A DNA stretch of 64,000 nt from Aselliscus stoliczkanus (taxonomy: Eukaryota; Chordata; Mammalia; Chiroptera; Hipposideridae): assembly GCA_033961575.1 (NCBI GenBank), contig CM066737.1:103072709-103136708 (forward strand), in the 5' to 3' direction. The translations under genes were made by a program, and so were the position numbers. Positions 24,836-36,029 of this stretch are shown in pieces; the first letter of the stretch is position 1, and each line of letters begins with the position of its first letter. The notes under the pieces are model-generated. The model saw only the letters and a list, made by a program, of their open reading frames with translations, was not told the origin of the DNA and ran no database searches.

Positions 24836-25387
24836 CCAGGTGTGATCACAAAATATGGTGAATGTTTAAATAAAAAAATGTATTACAGTAAAAGACACAT
24901 TGCCATTAATCCCCCTCAAAATACTCTCCCTCACTTTGAACACACTTATCCCATCATTCTTGCCACTTTCTGAAGCAGTTCTGGAATTCCTCTTTCGTGA
25001 GTGTCCTTAGTTGTGCTGTCTTGGCTGCTTCCATGTCTTGAATCGACTCACATGTTTCCCTTTCATGGTCATTTTGACTTTGGGGAAGAGCCAGTAGTTG
25101 CACGGTGCCAGATCCAGTGAATAAGGGGGATGACGACACACCATAACGTTTTTGACAGAAATTGCTGTACCAGAAGCAATGTGTGACATGGAGTATTGTC
25201 ATGATGGAGGATGAAGTAAAGACACTCACAAAAGAGAACTTTCAGAACTGTTTCAGAAAGTGGCAGGAATGATGGGATAAGTGTGTTCGAAGTGAGGGAG
25301 AGTATTTTGACGGGAACTAATGGCAATGAGTCTTTCACTGTGATACATTTTTTTTAAACATTTACAGTATTATTTGATCACATCTTG
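24836..25387 (-). mobile_element. Foldback mariner derivative (inverted duplication of its 3' end)
   Basis: The element is 552 bp with TA on both sides (24834-24835, 25388-25389). The outer ends are CCAGGTGTGATCACAAAATA and the complement of CAAGATGTGATCAAATAATA. The inverted pairing continues about 170 bp inward from each end (roughly 24836-25004 with 25221-25387), far beyond a normal mariner repeat of about 30 bp. The arms contain coding sequence for the transposase C-terminus (QNCFRKWQE). The unpaired centre holds the HHDNTPCH segment. It cannot encode a transposase. Confidence 0.85.
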
Positions 25388-25429
25388 TATGCCTACCGTT
25401 ATAAATAATTTTTATAGAAATAAGTGTGA

Positions 25430-26180
25430 TAGCACATATGCTTTGACTTTTTTCTTTTACTTTTGAGTTTGTATCCCTCCAGCACCTTTTTCTCCGTTAT
25501 CCGCCCATAACAGTTTCTTCTCTATCCCAGATCCTTGAATTAGATTTTGCTGTGTTTTTCTCCACGTTCACTTTTCTACATACAGTAATACCTTGGTTTG
25601 CGAGCATAATTCATTCTGGAAGCAAACTACTTATATTGCAAGAACATCGCTCGTTTACCACTTTAAAGTGTATTAGAAATGTTTGTTTGTCTTGCAGAAC
25701 ATTCGCAAACCACATTACTCACAATCCAAGGTTTTATTGTATATGTATATGTAAATACACACACATGGGGTTATTTTGTCATTGTTTTAGTGGAAAGGAA
25801 TCTTAAGTACATTTTTGCATCTTGCTTTTTTGACCAAAGTATACCTCATGGAAATCCTTCCCAGCCTACTCAAGTAGCTCTCCTTAATGGTGGTATTCTG
25901 TGCCGTGGGTTGGCTGCAATGGATTTAGCTATTTCCTGTCAGCTGGCACTCCCTTTGTTCTTTGTGCTTGGCTACTGCATACTAGTCTGCAGTGCACATC
26001 CTTGTACACGTATCCTTCTATATGGGGACTTATTTTGATGCAACACATTTCCCAGGGATGGTCCAAAGGTATGTGCATGTTTAATGTGAAAAGATTGTGT
26101 CAGGTTGCAGTTCAAAAAGGCAGCCACACTTTCTATCAGCAGCGTATGAGAATGCCAGTTTCTCCAGGACCCCACTAAGT
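25430..26180 (-). repeat. Old L1 fragment, antisense, interrupted by a MITE
   Basis: AATGGTGGTATTCTGTGCCG, GTGCACATCCTTGTACACGT and TATCAGCAGCGTATGAGAAT follow the antisense L1 ORF2 pattern with heavy divergence. The MITE at 25583 lies within its left part. Confidence 0.55.
25583..25739. mobile_element. TA-flanked 157-bp MITE, copy A
   Basis: Ends CAGTAATACCTTGGTTTGCG and (complement) CAATAAAACCTTGGATTGTG, with TA at 25581-25582 and 25740-25741. Same family as 51829-51984. Non-coding. Confidence 0.85.
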
Positions 26181-26444
26181 GTATGGTTCATGTTAATTTC
26201 TGCTCTAAGGTTGTACTCAGCCACTGCTCTGTATTCCCTCAGAGAATGTGTGTCTGTCAGTTTATAAAGCTGTACTTCTAGATTATTTCATCATCATGAA
26301 TTTTAAACCTGATGTTTGTTTTCAAAAACATTTTTGGAGGGATACAAAAAGCAAGTCACTTAGAAATGCATGTTTATTCTTGAGTCGCTATAAACCCACA
26401 TTAAACAAGTCTTTTATAAACATAGATATGAAACAGAAGAACCT

Positions 26445-26483
26445 GTCTCTCTGTCTCTCTCTCACACACACACACACACACAA
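26445..26483. repeat. CT/CA microsatellite
   Basis: A CTCT run followed by a CA repeat. Confidence 0.85.
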
Positions 26484-26581
26484 ACATATGTACTCATGTT
26501 TGCATTGCGTTAGGTGACAAATCCAAAGTTTGAGGCTTCTTTGTCCAGTACCACAAAAACAATTCAGATATTCTAAAGTAC

Positions 26582-26582
<1 letters not shown>

Positions 26583-26623
<41 letters not shown>

Positions 26624-27066
26624 TAAGATTTTATTGGGGAATTGGAGGAGGGGAACAGCATTGGGGAACCGGGGAAAGGACAAGTTGCTGTCCTTTTGTT
26701 CTTCAGTCTAGTTGTGGAGGATGTTGCTTCACTGGCCCATGTTGGTGTCATCATTGGGCTCTTCCCGGGTGAGGCAGATGGGTCGCCGGCCTCTGGATGG
26801 CCAATCACGGTGGCTCTTGGCAGCTCACGCCGGCTGCCGGCCACTCACGCCGGCTGCCGGCCACTCACTGTAGCCTATGGCAGCCCACTGCAGCAGGGGC
26901 TGCAGCTATGCCGTCCCAGGGACTCATAGCAGCCCAGCTCCAGGTGGAGCTGTTGTTCACCATCTTAGCCGTGGAGGATAGAGTCACTGGCCCTCATATG
27001 TGGGATCCGAACTGGGGCTGCTGGTGTCCCAAGCCAGCTCTTAACCAACGCACCCTTTGGCCAGTC
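26583..27066 (-). mobile_element. Rhin-1-like long SINE, antisense, with a TTA-repeat tail
   Basis: The antisense tail is a pure TTA trinucleotide run (26583-26624) in place of a T-run, then AAGATTTTATTGGGGAATTG and the long body, ending in the antisense head CCCTTTGGCCAGTCC. CTAAAGTACTT flanks it on both sides (26572 and 27067). The body repeats the 15-bp unit CTGCCGGCCACTCAC. Confidence 0.88.
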
Positions 27067-27873
27067 CTAAAGTACTTATTATTTATAGACTTGATAGTTC
27101 TGACTGCCTGTGATCAGACATAACAGCTGGTAAAATTATGCTGTATAAATTTTATTATCAGGTCATTCAAGTCAAGATCACCCTTTGTCTTTTTTTTTTC
27201 TTTTTCTGAAAACCACCTTTCCAGGTCAAATTCCATTATAAAGTCCAAGGACTGTCTAAATTAATTTTATTTGCGTGCTTTGCTGCATCAAATATGCCTT
27301 GAAATGTTTGGGCCACTGACTGGGTCCTGGACATGTTTTGTTTATCGTATATTGATTGTTTTCTTACAGTAAATAGACTTGACATGAATGTCTGGGTTAT
27401 GTTTCCCTTTTTGCATAAGCTTTGCAGTCTTACTAATTTAATGTTGACCTCATTGTATCATTACCAAAAGAATGGGATAGAAACAGGCATATACTGCTAC
27501 CATGCTATCCCCGATACCAGGAAAAAGCGTATTTCCCAAGGGACGTCTAGTTAAGGGAGACTGGAAACATTTCTCATGAATCAGGCTAAGTTTTATCTGA
27601 ATCCTTTCCCATAAATAGTATTGGGATCAACTTTTACCATCTCTTTTATTTCCTTTGGGTAAGGCACGTTTCTGTGGAGTTGTGCTAATCTTGCAGAAAA
27701 CAGATGTTTCATGCAGTGATGATTTGGAAGGCGGTTAATATCAGGAAAAGAGTTGCACGGTGCTTCACTTACAAAGAATCCAATTTGTCAAGTCTCTGAC
27801 AGTACCATATTATTTTCACGTTGGCCACACGTTTTTCGTGTTAGTTCTTGGCTAAAATAAGAGTAAGCAGTTG

Positions 27874-27876
27874 TTT

Positions 27877-27940
<64 letters not shown>

Positions 27941-28029
27941 TTTCTTTTCTTCCTTCCTCCCTCCCTCCTCCCTCCCTCCCTCCCTCCCTCCCTCCCTTCC
28001 TTCCTTCTTTCCTTTCTTCCTTTCTTTCT
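27874..28029. repeat. 156-bp pure polypyrimidine tract
   Basis: CTTT repeats give way to CCTT and CCCT repeats without a single purine on the plus strand. The mirror symmetry of CTTT/CCCT units fits triplex (H-DNA) potential. Open frames across it are low-complexity artefacts. Confidence 0.95.
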
Positions 28030-28324
28030 GCAGTGACTTTTACCATTTCTTGCAAAGCAATCTGATTTTCCTTGCTGTAAACTGATATAGAGGTAACACT
28101 GTTGTTCATTGAGAAGGATATAAATCTGTATTTCTAGGAAAATGTCAATCATTTCTAAGAAGCTTGTGCCTTCTGTTCCTCATGTCCCCTTTGTCTTTTG
28201 GCTGACTGCATCAACATTTGGCCCTGAACAGCCACTCTGTTTTCCCCATCTTCCTTCACACACCTCTGCTACTAAGTATTTAAAAGCATGCAACAAAGTT
28301 CCTTTAGAAAACATATAGCCTAAC

Positions 28325-28415
28325 CCTCTGTGGTTAATAGAATAATGGCCTTGCCAAGATAGCTACGTCCTAATCCCTGGAACCTGCAAATATGTTACCT
28401 TACATGGTAATATTC
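28325..28415 (+). repeat. MLT1-type LTR fragment
   Basis: AGATAGCTACGTCCTAATCC, CTGGAACCTGCAAATATGTT and ACCTTACATGG are the recognisable MLT1 segment. Confidence 0.7.
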
Positions 28416-28624
28416 TCTCCATTGTAGATACTTTGTTGTTTTGCCTTTCCTATTGATATATCTACACCTGGAATTAACTTTCATGTATGGTGAGGTACAA
28501 TCGCATTTTAAAAAAATGTGGCTTGGAAAAAGAGAAAAAATGGCAAATATACATGATGGGGAATGTCATGATCATTTTGGGGAACTCACAGTTCACTGAA
28601 CCATCTTGTAGTAATAATTATAAT

Positions 28625-28865
28625 CATAGCTAACATTTATTAAGTGCCTACGGGTTGCCAGAAACTGCTCTCAGAACTTGCCCTGTATTAATACCTGCAA
28701 TCCTTACAACTCCATGAGGCAAAGACTATGATTATCCCATTTTTCAGATGAGGAAACTGACACACAAAGAGGTTAAGTAACTTACTCAAGTTCAACTAAC
28801 TAGTGAGTATTTGGACTGAGATTCAAACCCATACAGTCTGACTTTCACTATGGCTCTGAACCACT
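28625..28865 (-). repeat. MIR, antisense, nearly full length
   Basis: AACATTTATTAAGTGCCTAC, ATTATCCCATTTTTCAGATG, AGAGGTTAAGTAACTTACTC and GATTCAAACCCATACAGTCT give a complete reverse MIR. Confidence 0.85.
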
Positions 28866-30511
28866 AAGATCCAGACAAGTTAATGGACCTTTAGTGACCA
28901 AATATTCTTATTGGTAGTGCTTTGGATATATTGGTAAATGAACCCAAGATTTTGCCAATAAGTTAAAAAATGAGTGTTTTTGAAAATTTTTAAATGAATA
29001 ATCTCACCAGTTTGAAGATTGTATTCTATTTAATGTATCATCTTTAAGAGAATCATCTTTAATTTGCTTTTATGTTAAGAGTCCATATAAAATAAGAAAC
29101 TATTCTAAGAATTGAAACACATTTCAGTTTTGACAAGGGTGCAGTTTTTCATATTTTCCAGGTCCTATTTAAAAATATTTTTCTCTTAAAAACAATCAGC
29201 TGTCTAAATATGTCCTACAATAATCCTAGGGGTATTTATGACATTCTGTTTATTCCAGGTTTCTATTGTTTTCTGAAGCTTTATTTAACCCTTAAAGTTC
29301 TATCTATTTTAGTTCTTAATTATCTATAAACTTGGCTTCAGTCTAAGTTCAAATGCCTAAAATAGTTTCTATTTTACAGCCCTAAATATAATTTTATTAT
29401 TAAAACTACATACTTGAATTATTTTCTGAATTTTTCTGGGCAATTAAAAACCAATGGTATACTTGAAGAGGAGAAAAGGTCCGTTCTGCTAAAGAGCAGG
29501 GGAAGTTTCCAGAGTTTTTAATATGTTTTTTTTTCTTGCTATTTTATTAGCGAGGCTCCATTCTGGGCGCTTAGAAGGCTTTATTCTGAGAGTTTACATT
29601 CCAAAGAGCTTACATAACTAATACATTTCTCATTCAAAATGTTAAATTTCTTTTATTTCTTAGTTTTTCTGTTAGTCTCTAATGCAATGAATGTTTCATA
29701 TTATCTGTATGGACCAAACCATAGGAAAGGTTTTCCTATAGGTTGCAATTGTCATTGTTTAAAATAGAGGATCTTTGGAAACCACTCTTAATGTTATATG
29801 CCCATGACTTGTAAATGCAGGCCATAGTATGACCATTCTGGAATGTTTGAAACACACTCTGAAGTATATTTTATTCTGGAAAGCCAGTCGTCTCAAGTGT
29901 CTTTGTGTGCGTACCATTCTATGCAATATCATTGAGTGTTTTATGATCGATGTCACTCACCACATTTAGTAAAATGGGCATCGTCTTATTTTCTTTTCAT
30001 GGAATTCACAAAAGGTCCTGAAATAACCTGTCTCTTGTCCAGATGGCAGAGTTACAAAGTTGACACCTCTCTCTCTTGCTGTTTATGTTGGGTTATAAGA
30101 TGGGTGTGAAATGCCTGTACTTGGCAAACCTAGAGGTCTTATAATGAGCTGTCAGTTGCTGGGTGATCAGAAATCCCACCTTATGTCACCAACTCTAGAC
30201 TGCAGGTGTCGTTGGGAACACAGACAGCATCCTAAGTGCTGTGAGGTTCTTGAAGAGGACAGCAAACTTCTACCCTATAGACCGTTGGGAAGCAGTGACC
30301 CTGCAGACCTTTGCTCAGTGTTTAGCTCAGTCTGCGAGGAGCCTCACTGGCTTGGAGTTGAGGGGGGCATGCTGGGGAGCATGGGCTCATCTCTGTGGTG
30401 ATAACTCTTCTCTGCCCTGGGTCACAGCTCATCGGAAGTATAATAGCTGCCACTGCAACCTCCTGGCCTACATGGTGTTGGAGGAAAATTAAAAGAGAAG
30501 GAAGGGGTAGG

Positions 30512-30725
30512 AAAGGGAACTGACATTTGTTAAATGCCTACTAAGTGGAGGCATTGTGCAGATAAGGTGAGTAACATATATGTGCATACATATGTATATG
30601 TATGTATATATGTATATGCAGGTATACAGGTCATTTGATTGTCACAACAGCCCTGTGTTGTACATAGTATTTCCTGGTGTTACAAACCAAAATAGGCTTA
30701 AAAATGTAAGTGTCTGGTCAGAGAT
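30512..30725 (-). repeat. MIR, antisense, with an internal TA/TG-rich microsatellite
   Basis: TGACATTTGTTAAATGCCTA at the start and TTTGATTGTCACAACAGCCC later. A repeat of TATG/TATA units at about 30577-30629 lies between the two halves. Confidence 0.65.
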
Positions 30726-31021
30726 CTCTAGGGGTCATTTGCTGTTTTGTAAACCTGCCCTTTCTGCTTGTGACTGTGTGTTTGTTTTTGTTGTTGTTTT
30801 ATAGTTACTTGGATTGTTTTCCATGGCAGCACAGTGGGGCTTCTAGAAAGATCATATTTTCTGTGGGTACAAAATGGATTGGAGGCAACCAGTTAGGGGA
30901 CATTTCTCTCACCTATATGATTTTATCTGTAAAAGAAAAATACATCAAATAAATATGGCAACATATATGTTCATTATTTTATCCTTTGTGCTCTTCTGAA
31001 TTAAAAAAATTGAAGTATCAA

Positions 31022-31182
31022 GGGCCGGCCAAGTGGCTCAGTTGGTTAAGAGCTTGCTCAAGAGTGAGAGCTGAGCCCTGAGCAACGGCGGTTCGATGCC
31101 AGCCCGAGCTGAGTTGCAGCTGAGCTGCCAACAGGTGGCAGGATGGCTCAGCTAATAAAAATAAAAATAAAAAATAAAAAAA
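31022..31182 (+). mobile_element. tRNA-derived SINE, CAACAGGTGG subfamily
   Basis: It starts GGGCCGGCCAAGTGGCTCAG, has the body CCAACAGGTGGCAGGATGGC and a tail of AATAAA units. AATTGAAGTAT is present on both sides. Confidence 0.88.
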
Positions 31183-31192
31183 TTGAAGTATT

Positions 31193-31566
31193 GGGCCAGC
31201 CTGGTGGCGCGTTGATTAAGAGTTGGCTTGAGTCGCCAGCTCTGAGCAGTAGGGTCCCAGTTCAGATCCCACATGAGGGCCAGCGACGCTGCGCCTTCTA
31301 CAGCTAAGACGGTGAACAACAGCTCGACCTGTGAGGCGCCAGATATGGCGTAGGCTGCAGTGGGGTTGGCCAGCAGTGGACATGAGATTTTGTGAGCAGC
31401 CGTCCAATGGCAGGTAAGCGAAGCGACTGCCTCACATGGGAAGAGCGCAATGATAATACCAACATGGGCTGGTGAAGCAACATCCTCCACAATTAGATTG
31501 AAGAACAAAAGGACAGCAACTTGTCTGTTCCCCTTCCCTGATTCCCCAATAAAATCTTTAAGAAAA
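31193..31566 (+). mobile_element. Rhin-1-like long SINE inserted at the same target
   Basis: It begins TGGGCCAGCCTGGTGGCGCG and ends CCCCAATAAAATCTTT. The target AATTGAAGTATT (right copy AATTAAAGTATT) is shared with the SINE before it, so the two sit back to back with only the target copy between them. Confidence 0.88.
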
Positions 31567-31939
31567 AATTAAAGTATTGAAATTTAAAAAAAACAAACTC
31601 TCTTTTAAAGTTGAGAGGGAAAGGAACTTAAAAAAATTGGTCTAATGATGAGGAAACATCAGACAAACTCAAACTGAGGGACATTCTACAAAATAAATGG
31701 TCTGTACTTTTAATGAAAGAAAAAGTCTGAGGAACAGTTGTAGATGTAAGGAGATTCGACATGACAACTAAATGTAGCAGGAAATCGGATTGGATCCTGG
31801 CCTTGAAAGTTTTGTTTCTTTTTGCCATAAAAGGCACCACTGAGACAACTGGCACAATTTGAATATTTCTACATAGATAATAGTCCTGTGTAATGGTCAT
31901 AATTTTTTCATTGCTATTGCAGCAATTTCACAATTTGTA

Positions 31940-32195
31940 TAACTACATTATGATTATGTGAGAAAATATATGCTTTTCGGAAGTAATGCTAAAAATTATT
32001 TCAAGATAAAAGGGTATCAGGTCTACAAGTTTTGTCTCAAATATTTCTAGAGAGAAGAATGATAAAGCCTATGTGATAACATGTTACCTTGTAGAGAAAT
32101 TGGGTGAATAGTGTACTGTCATTCTCTGTACTATTTTTGTAACTTTTCTGTCTGTCTGAAATGATTTCAAAATAAAAATTAGAAAATAATTTGGT
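31940..32195 (+). repeat. L1M-type 3' end, plus orientation
   Basis: ATTGGGTGAATAGTGTACTG, then CTGTACTATTTTTGTAACTT and TCAAAATAAAAATTAGAAAA, a common end of old L1 3' UTRs. Confidence 0.65.
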
Positions 32196-33074
32196 GAAAT
32201 GAGGAAGGGGAAGAGAGGACCAGGTGGGTCTGCCTCCTGTCCCTGGAGACCAGGCGTGAGGTCCATGGTGAGAGAGCTGCCTGCCCATGCTGAGCGCAGT
32301 GGGGTGAGGGGATGCCCTTAGGAACCAATGCTGCTTTGGGATCTGGCAACCGGCATGACCCAGAGTTCCAGCAGAGTTTCATTCTGTCCTTGGCCCCTTT
32401 CCGCTCTCTTCTTCCCTCCCCAGAGCTGACCTTTGTCAGGGATTTCGTGTGACACCAGGCCACGTTTTTGTACTTTCTCCACACATACATATATAAGGAG
32501 TAGTGGTAAAGTTCATTAAAATAATGAACTCGAAGACTAAAAGGCTGCAGGAAAATGAGCTGGATTATGGCAGGGAATGTAGGCCAAGTAAAGCTCTCAC
32601 TGGGGACATTTGCAAGACTCCGGAACCTCCCTGGAAATGAGAGCACATGCCACATCAAATGATTTACATATTTAAACGAAAAGATTTACATTTTTTATGT
32701 TTGACTAAAGGAATTCTGACTTAAATATGTTGCTGATTAAACCATCCTACAGGGCCAGAGGTGAAATGTGACCTCCATCCCAACTCATTTTCTTTGTTAT
32801 GAGGAAAGGGAAGGGCTTCCCAGCTGCAAAGAGGCTGTTAGCTGAGAGAGGACATTCGTAGAAGACAGGAAACTTGTAGGGCTGTGAGGATGCTATCAAT
32901 TCCTGGTACAGGACAAGAGGCGGGGGAAGATAGAAAACTGTGGATTTAAAATCTCACAAGAGAGCTCTTTGCTGATGCAATTCTGCTCTTAGCAGAAAAG
33001 GAATTCTAAGAAATTGTAGTGGTTCTTAAACAAATAGTAAACATTCACACCATTTGTCTCTTGTTTTGCTGTAG

Positions 33075-33266
33075 CTTTAAGGAACAATGCTTGATGGAAA
33101 TGAAACGAGGTTTACTAGAAGCAAGTGCAGATGGACAACCAGTTAAGAAGAAAAAAAGGAAATTGCCTTCTCTCTGTTCGTATGCCATTTGCTCTAAACT
33201 CTGTGCCTTCCAACCAGTAACACGAATTGTGTTATTACTAATGAAGGTGGATTCTAGATCCTAATA
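33075..33266 (+). pseudogene. Unidentified coding-like stretch, possible processed-pseudogene fragment
   Basis: An open frame includes FKEQCLMEMKRGLLEASADG followed by QPVKKKKRKL, a lysine-rich run like a nuclear localisation signal. The frame closes at 33262-33264 within CCTAATAAAAGAC, which also supplies an AATAAA hexamer (33264-33269). A strong acceptor-like CTCTTGTTTTGCTGTAG precedes it. Splicing from the upstream PIR exon would put it in another frame and stop within a few codons, so a PIR exon is unlikely. No A-tail or target duplication is visible. I do not recognise the protein; a gene fragment or chance composition are both open. Confidence 0.3.
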
Positions 33267-35512
33267 AAAGACTTTTGCACGGAGTAGAAATAGATGAACG
33301 CGTTTAGTTAATTGACTTGGCCATTCCTTTAAGCAAACGTTTAGTCCTTCAGGTTTATGTAAGAAGATGAAAAAGGAAAGAAAACAGACCTAGGCAATTA
33401 AGTGTGGACTAGTTTCCTGCTTGGAAGGTGAGGAAGAATGAAACAAAGCGGGTAGAAGAGAAATGGCATTAGAATAATCCAAGTAATCCCAAATAAAAAC
33501 CCAGTCATAGTTGAGAACTTTGAGGTTCTGTCAAACTCAGAAACCATTAATTTTTTAATACTGTATATAAACTACAACATATCCTTATGATGGAATGCTT
33601 TGCAATTTTTCCCAAGGAAGAGTTATTTCTCTCTGTTTTAACATGGAAAGCTCTCCAAGACAGAATACTGAGTTTGTTCTAGTTTTTAAGCAAACAGTAT
33701 ATAGTGCATAAAATAAAGAAACTGAAAGCACAAGTGTCATATTGCTAACAATATGTCAGGGTAAGTATGAACATTGCAGAAAGATGCTCTGTTTAAATGA
33801 CACTACATACTCTCACAGTCTTAAAATATTGTCAAATTAAAGAAAAATATTGTGTGTTACTTTTTTATGAGAAAAAAAACCTACGGATATTTGCACTTTG
33901 AAAAAAAATGTAAACAATTTCCCATGGCAAAATTTTTTTTAAAGTGACTAAGAACATGGTTTTGTTGCAGCCTTATTACAAATCAGGTTCAGTAGGACTA
34001 AGGAAGCTTAGCATCCATTAAAAAGCAGACAGAAGTGCTCCGGTAGAGTCAGCCCATCTGGGAAGACACGTGTACTTAGGCTGTGAATTGTTAGCGTGTT
34101 TCAGCTTCTACGTGAACCTCCCTCCCCAAAATTACACAACTTGAAAACCTAGCTGTGCCTTCAATTCACCTTCCTGTTTCCACCCGCAGTGAGTGGTAAA
34201 TGTTCACTAGGTGATGGTAGACAGAGCTCAAAAGACTGAGTGAGTGCGTCAATAAGGGGGAAAAATGTGAGCGAGCTAGGAGCTAACTGTTACTTCCAAT
34301 GGCCTTAAAACTTGTTCTAGTAAACATCTCAGAGAGAAAACACTGAAATAGGAGGATGAAAAAATATTCTCTGGCATCCACCGCAATGTCTTTCTTTTGC
34401 CATCCTTTGGATTTTCCTAAGCAGACTGAATTTATGTTCATTTTATCAGGTATACCTTTTCTTTTGTGCCTCTCTTGCACATTTCAACCCACCTGCTATC
34501 ACATCCACATTCCCAAAGTACATTATGTCCTCTGTGATCCTTCCATCCCTGCGTTTGTTGTGTTTACTGGGTCACCACATTGACTCTCACACAGACTCCA
34601 GTCTGCCTGCCCTTCTACCTTGAACTCTGCCCCTGCATTCGCATCCCAGCTCTCCTTTTCCACTGCAGGGACATGGACTGATGTCCTGATTCCATTCTGA
34701 GCTTGCCATTTCTAGGCTCATGTGTCTCAGTAGTGCTGCAGCATCTCTTCTGGGCCATGGGTACATTGCATAAATGTCCATGGAAATCCAGAGCTGGTGC
34801 TGAGAGAGCCAGTGGCAGGTGGTCCGTGGTTCTGAGCTCTTGGCCCCATGAGTCACAGTAGGAATCTGGTGAACACTGCGTACCCTCTTCACAGAAAAGT
34901 GTGCACACTTGAAATATTGTGTAGACTTTTCCAGGAAGTACACAGGCCATCTGAAGCCAATTCATGTCCCAGAGATTATGCATTCCTGGATCTGATACTC
35001 TATTGTAGGATAGATAAAAAGGAATGAGTTCACTGGAAATGAAAATGCAACTAACTAAAGAAAAGCGTATTTTTAGCATTCTGTTCTTGGAGAGAGGGAA
35101 GCACAGTGAACAACATAAGCCAGACTGGTGTGTTGCAGTTATTAGCATGATGTTAGAACTGGAAGTTTTTTAATACAGCTGCTGGCGTATAGACACAGAG
35201 CCAAGTGAATTGTACACCCTCTGGGTGGCTGTAAAACCTATGGGACGAAGTCATTTAGGGGTGTATGTATGGGTGCATGTGTGCATGTGGGAGTGGGAGT
35301 GTATGTTTTAAACAGTTCACAGATCTTAACTTTTTAAGTATGTAGTTAAAAGAAAATAAAGGATTTCATCTCCAAGTTTATCTTTTATATATGTTATATA
35401 CATTTATATATTTATATTTCACATAGAGAGATATTGTTAAATACATTGTTATATCTTTGTTCCTTTTCGCATTATGCACACTAACCTTTTGATGTCACTC
35501 GTCCCTTTTCAG

Positions 35513-35557
35513 GGTGGACAGCCTTCATTTATACCATATCTGGAGATGTGTATATTG
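35513..35557 (+). CDS. PIR: PIR internal coding exon (45-nt small exon)
   Basis: This short exon lies between a good acceptor (CCCTTTTCAG) and a consensus donor (GTAAGT). With the G carried from the previous exon it reads GWTAFIYTISGDVYI and leaves another single G. It is phase 1 to phase 1, so its length is a multiple of three and skipping it would keep the frame. The residues form a core beta-strand pair of the C-terminal cupin barrel, so a skipped product would probably misfold (inference). The intron before it is about 11.5 kb and the one after about 7.3 kb. Confidence 0.96.
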
Positions 35558-36029
35558 GTAAGTGATGAGTATGTTGCTTTAGGTTCAAGTGCAATACCAT
35601 TTTAACTACTGAAGGGGAGGAAAGGAAAGATGAAACCTTTGATGTAATCGAATATTACACCTCCTCCTGTACAGCGTCAGCCCCCTCTATATCCCAGTAC
35701 ATCCTGGTACACCCAGGGTAGGGCACCTCTTAGCTTCCAGCATGTTCAGAGAGGGAGGGAAATATGAACAGCAGTCATGACAGCAGCCATTTTACTGTTG
35801 TCTGTGTGCCAATGTAAGGTCCAATCACAATGATATGGATTGGCACTTTGCTAGGATGTTGATAAAGGGATGGGGCTTTAACAGGCTCCAAGGGGATCAG
35901 GAAGGAGGCTTTCACTTAGTCTAGTGTTGAATATGCATCGTTTGTTAAGTCTAGTCTAGAAGGGATGTTTGAAACTCAACCAACTCTCATTTTATGGATG
36001 AGGAAAATAAAGTCTAAAGAAAGTTATTT

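Larger units (their letters stand above)
24059..35512 (+). other. PIR: PIR intron (11.5 kb)
   Basis: GTATGA donor to CAG acceptor. It holds an antisense SINE, the foldback mariner derivative, a TA-flanked MITE, old antisense L1, a SINE with a TTA-repeat tail, the long pyrimidine tract, MIR and MLT1 fragments, two abutting SINEs and an L1 3' end. The stretch 28.9-30.5 kb and most of 32.2-35.4 kb show no repeat that I recognise, apart from the coding-like piece near 33.1 kb. Confidence 0.85.

Noticed and set aside
27841..28152. Open frames rich in Phe/Ser/Leu/Pro or Lys/Glu/Arg
   Set aside because: Products of the polypyrimidine simple repeat.
30111..30492. Two overlapping open frames of 96 and 83 codons
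   Set aside because: They compete in different frames, show no motif and have no supporting splice signals.
33075..33266. Alternative terminal exon of PIR
   Set aside because: The acceptor is good, but joining it to the phase-1 upstream exon gives a stop within about seven codons in a frame other than the coding-like one.
34587..35148. Overlapping minus-strand frames of 118 and 177 codons
   Set aside because: Two different frames open over the same DNA, no recognisable domain, no promoter or splice context.
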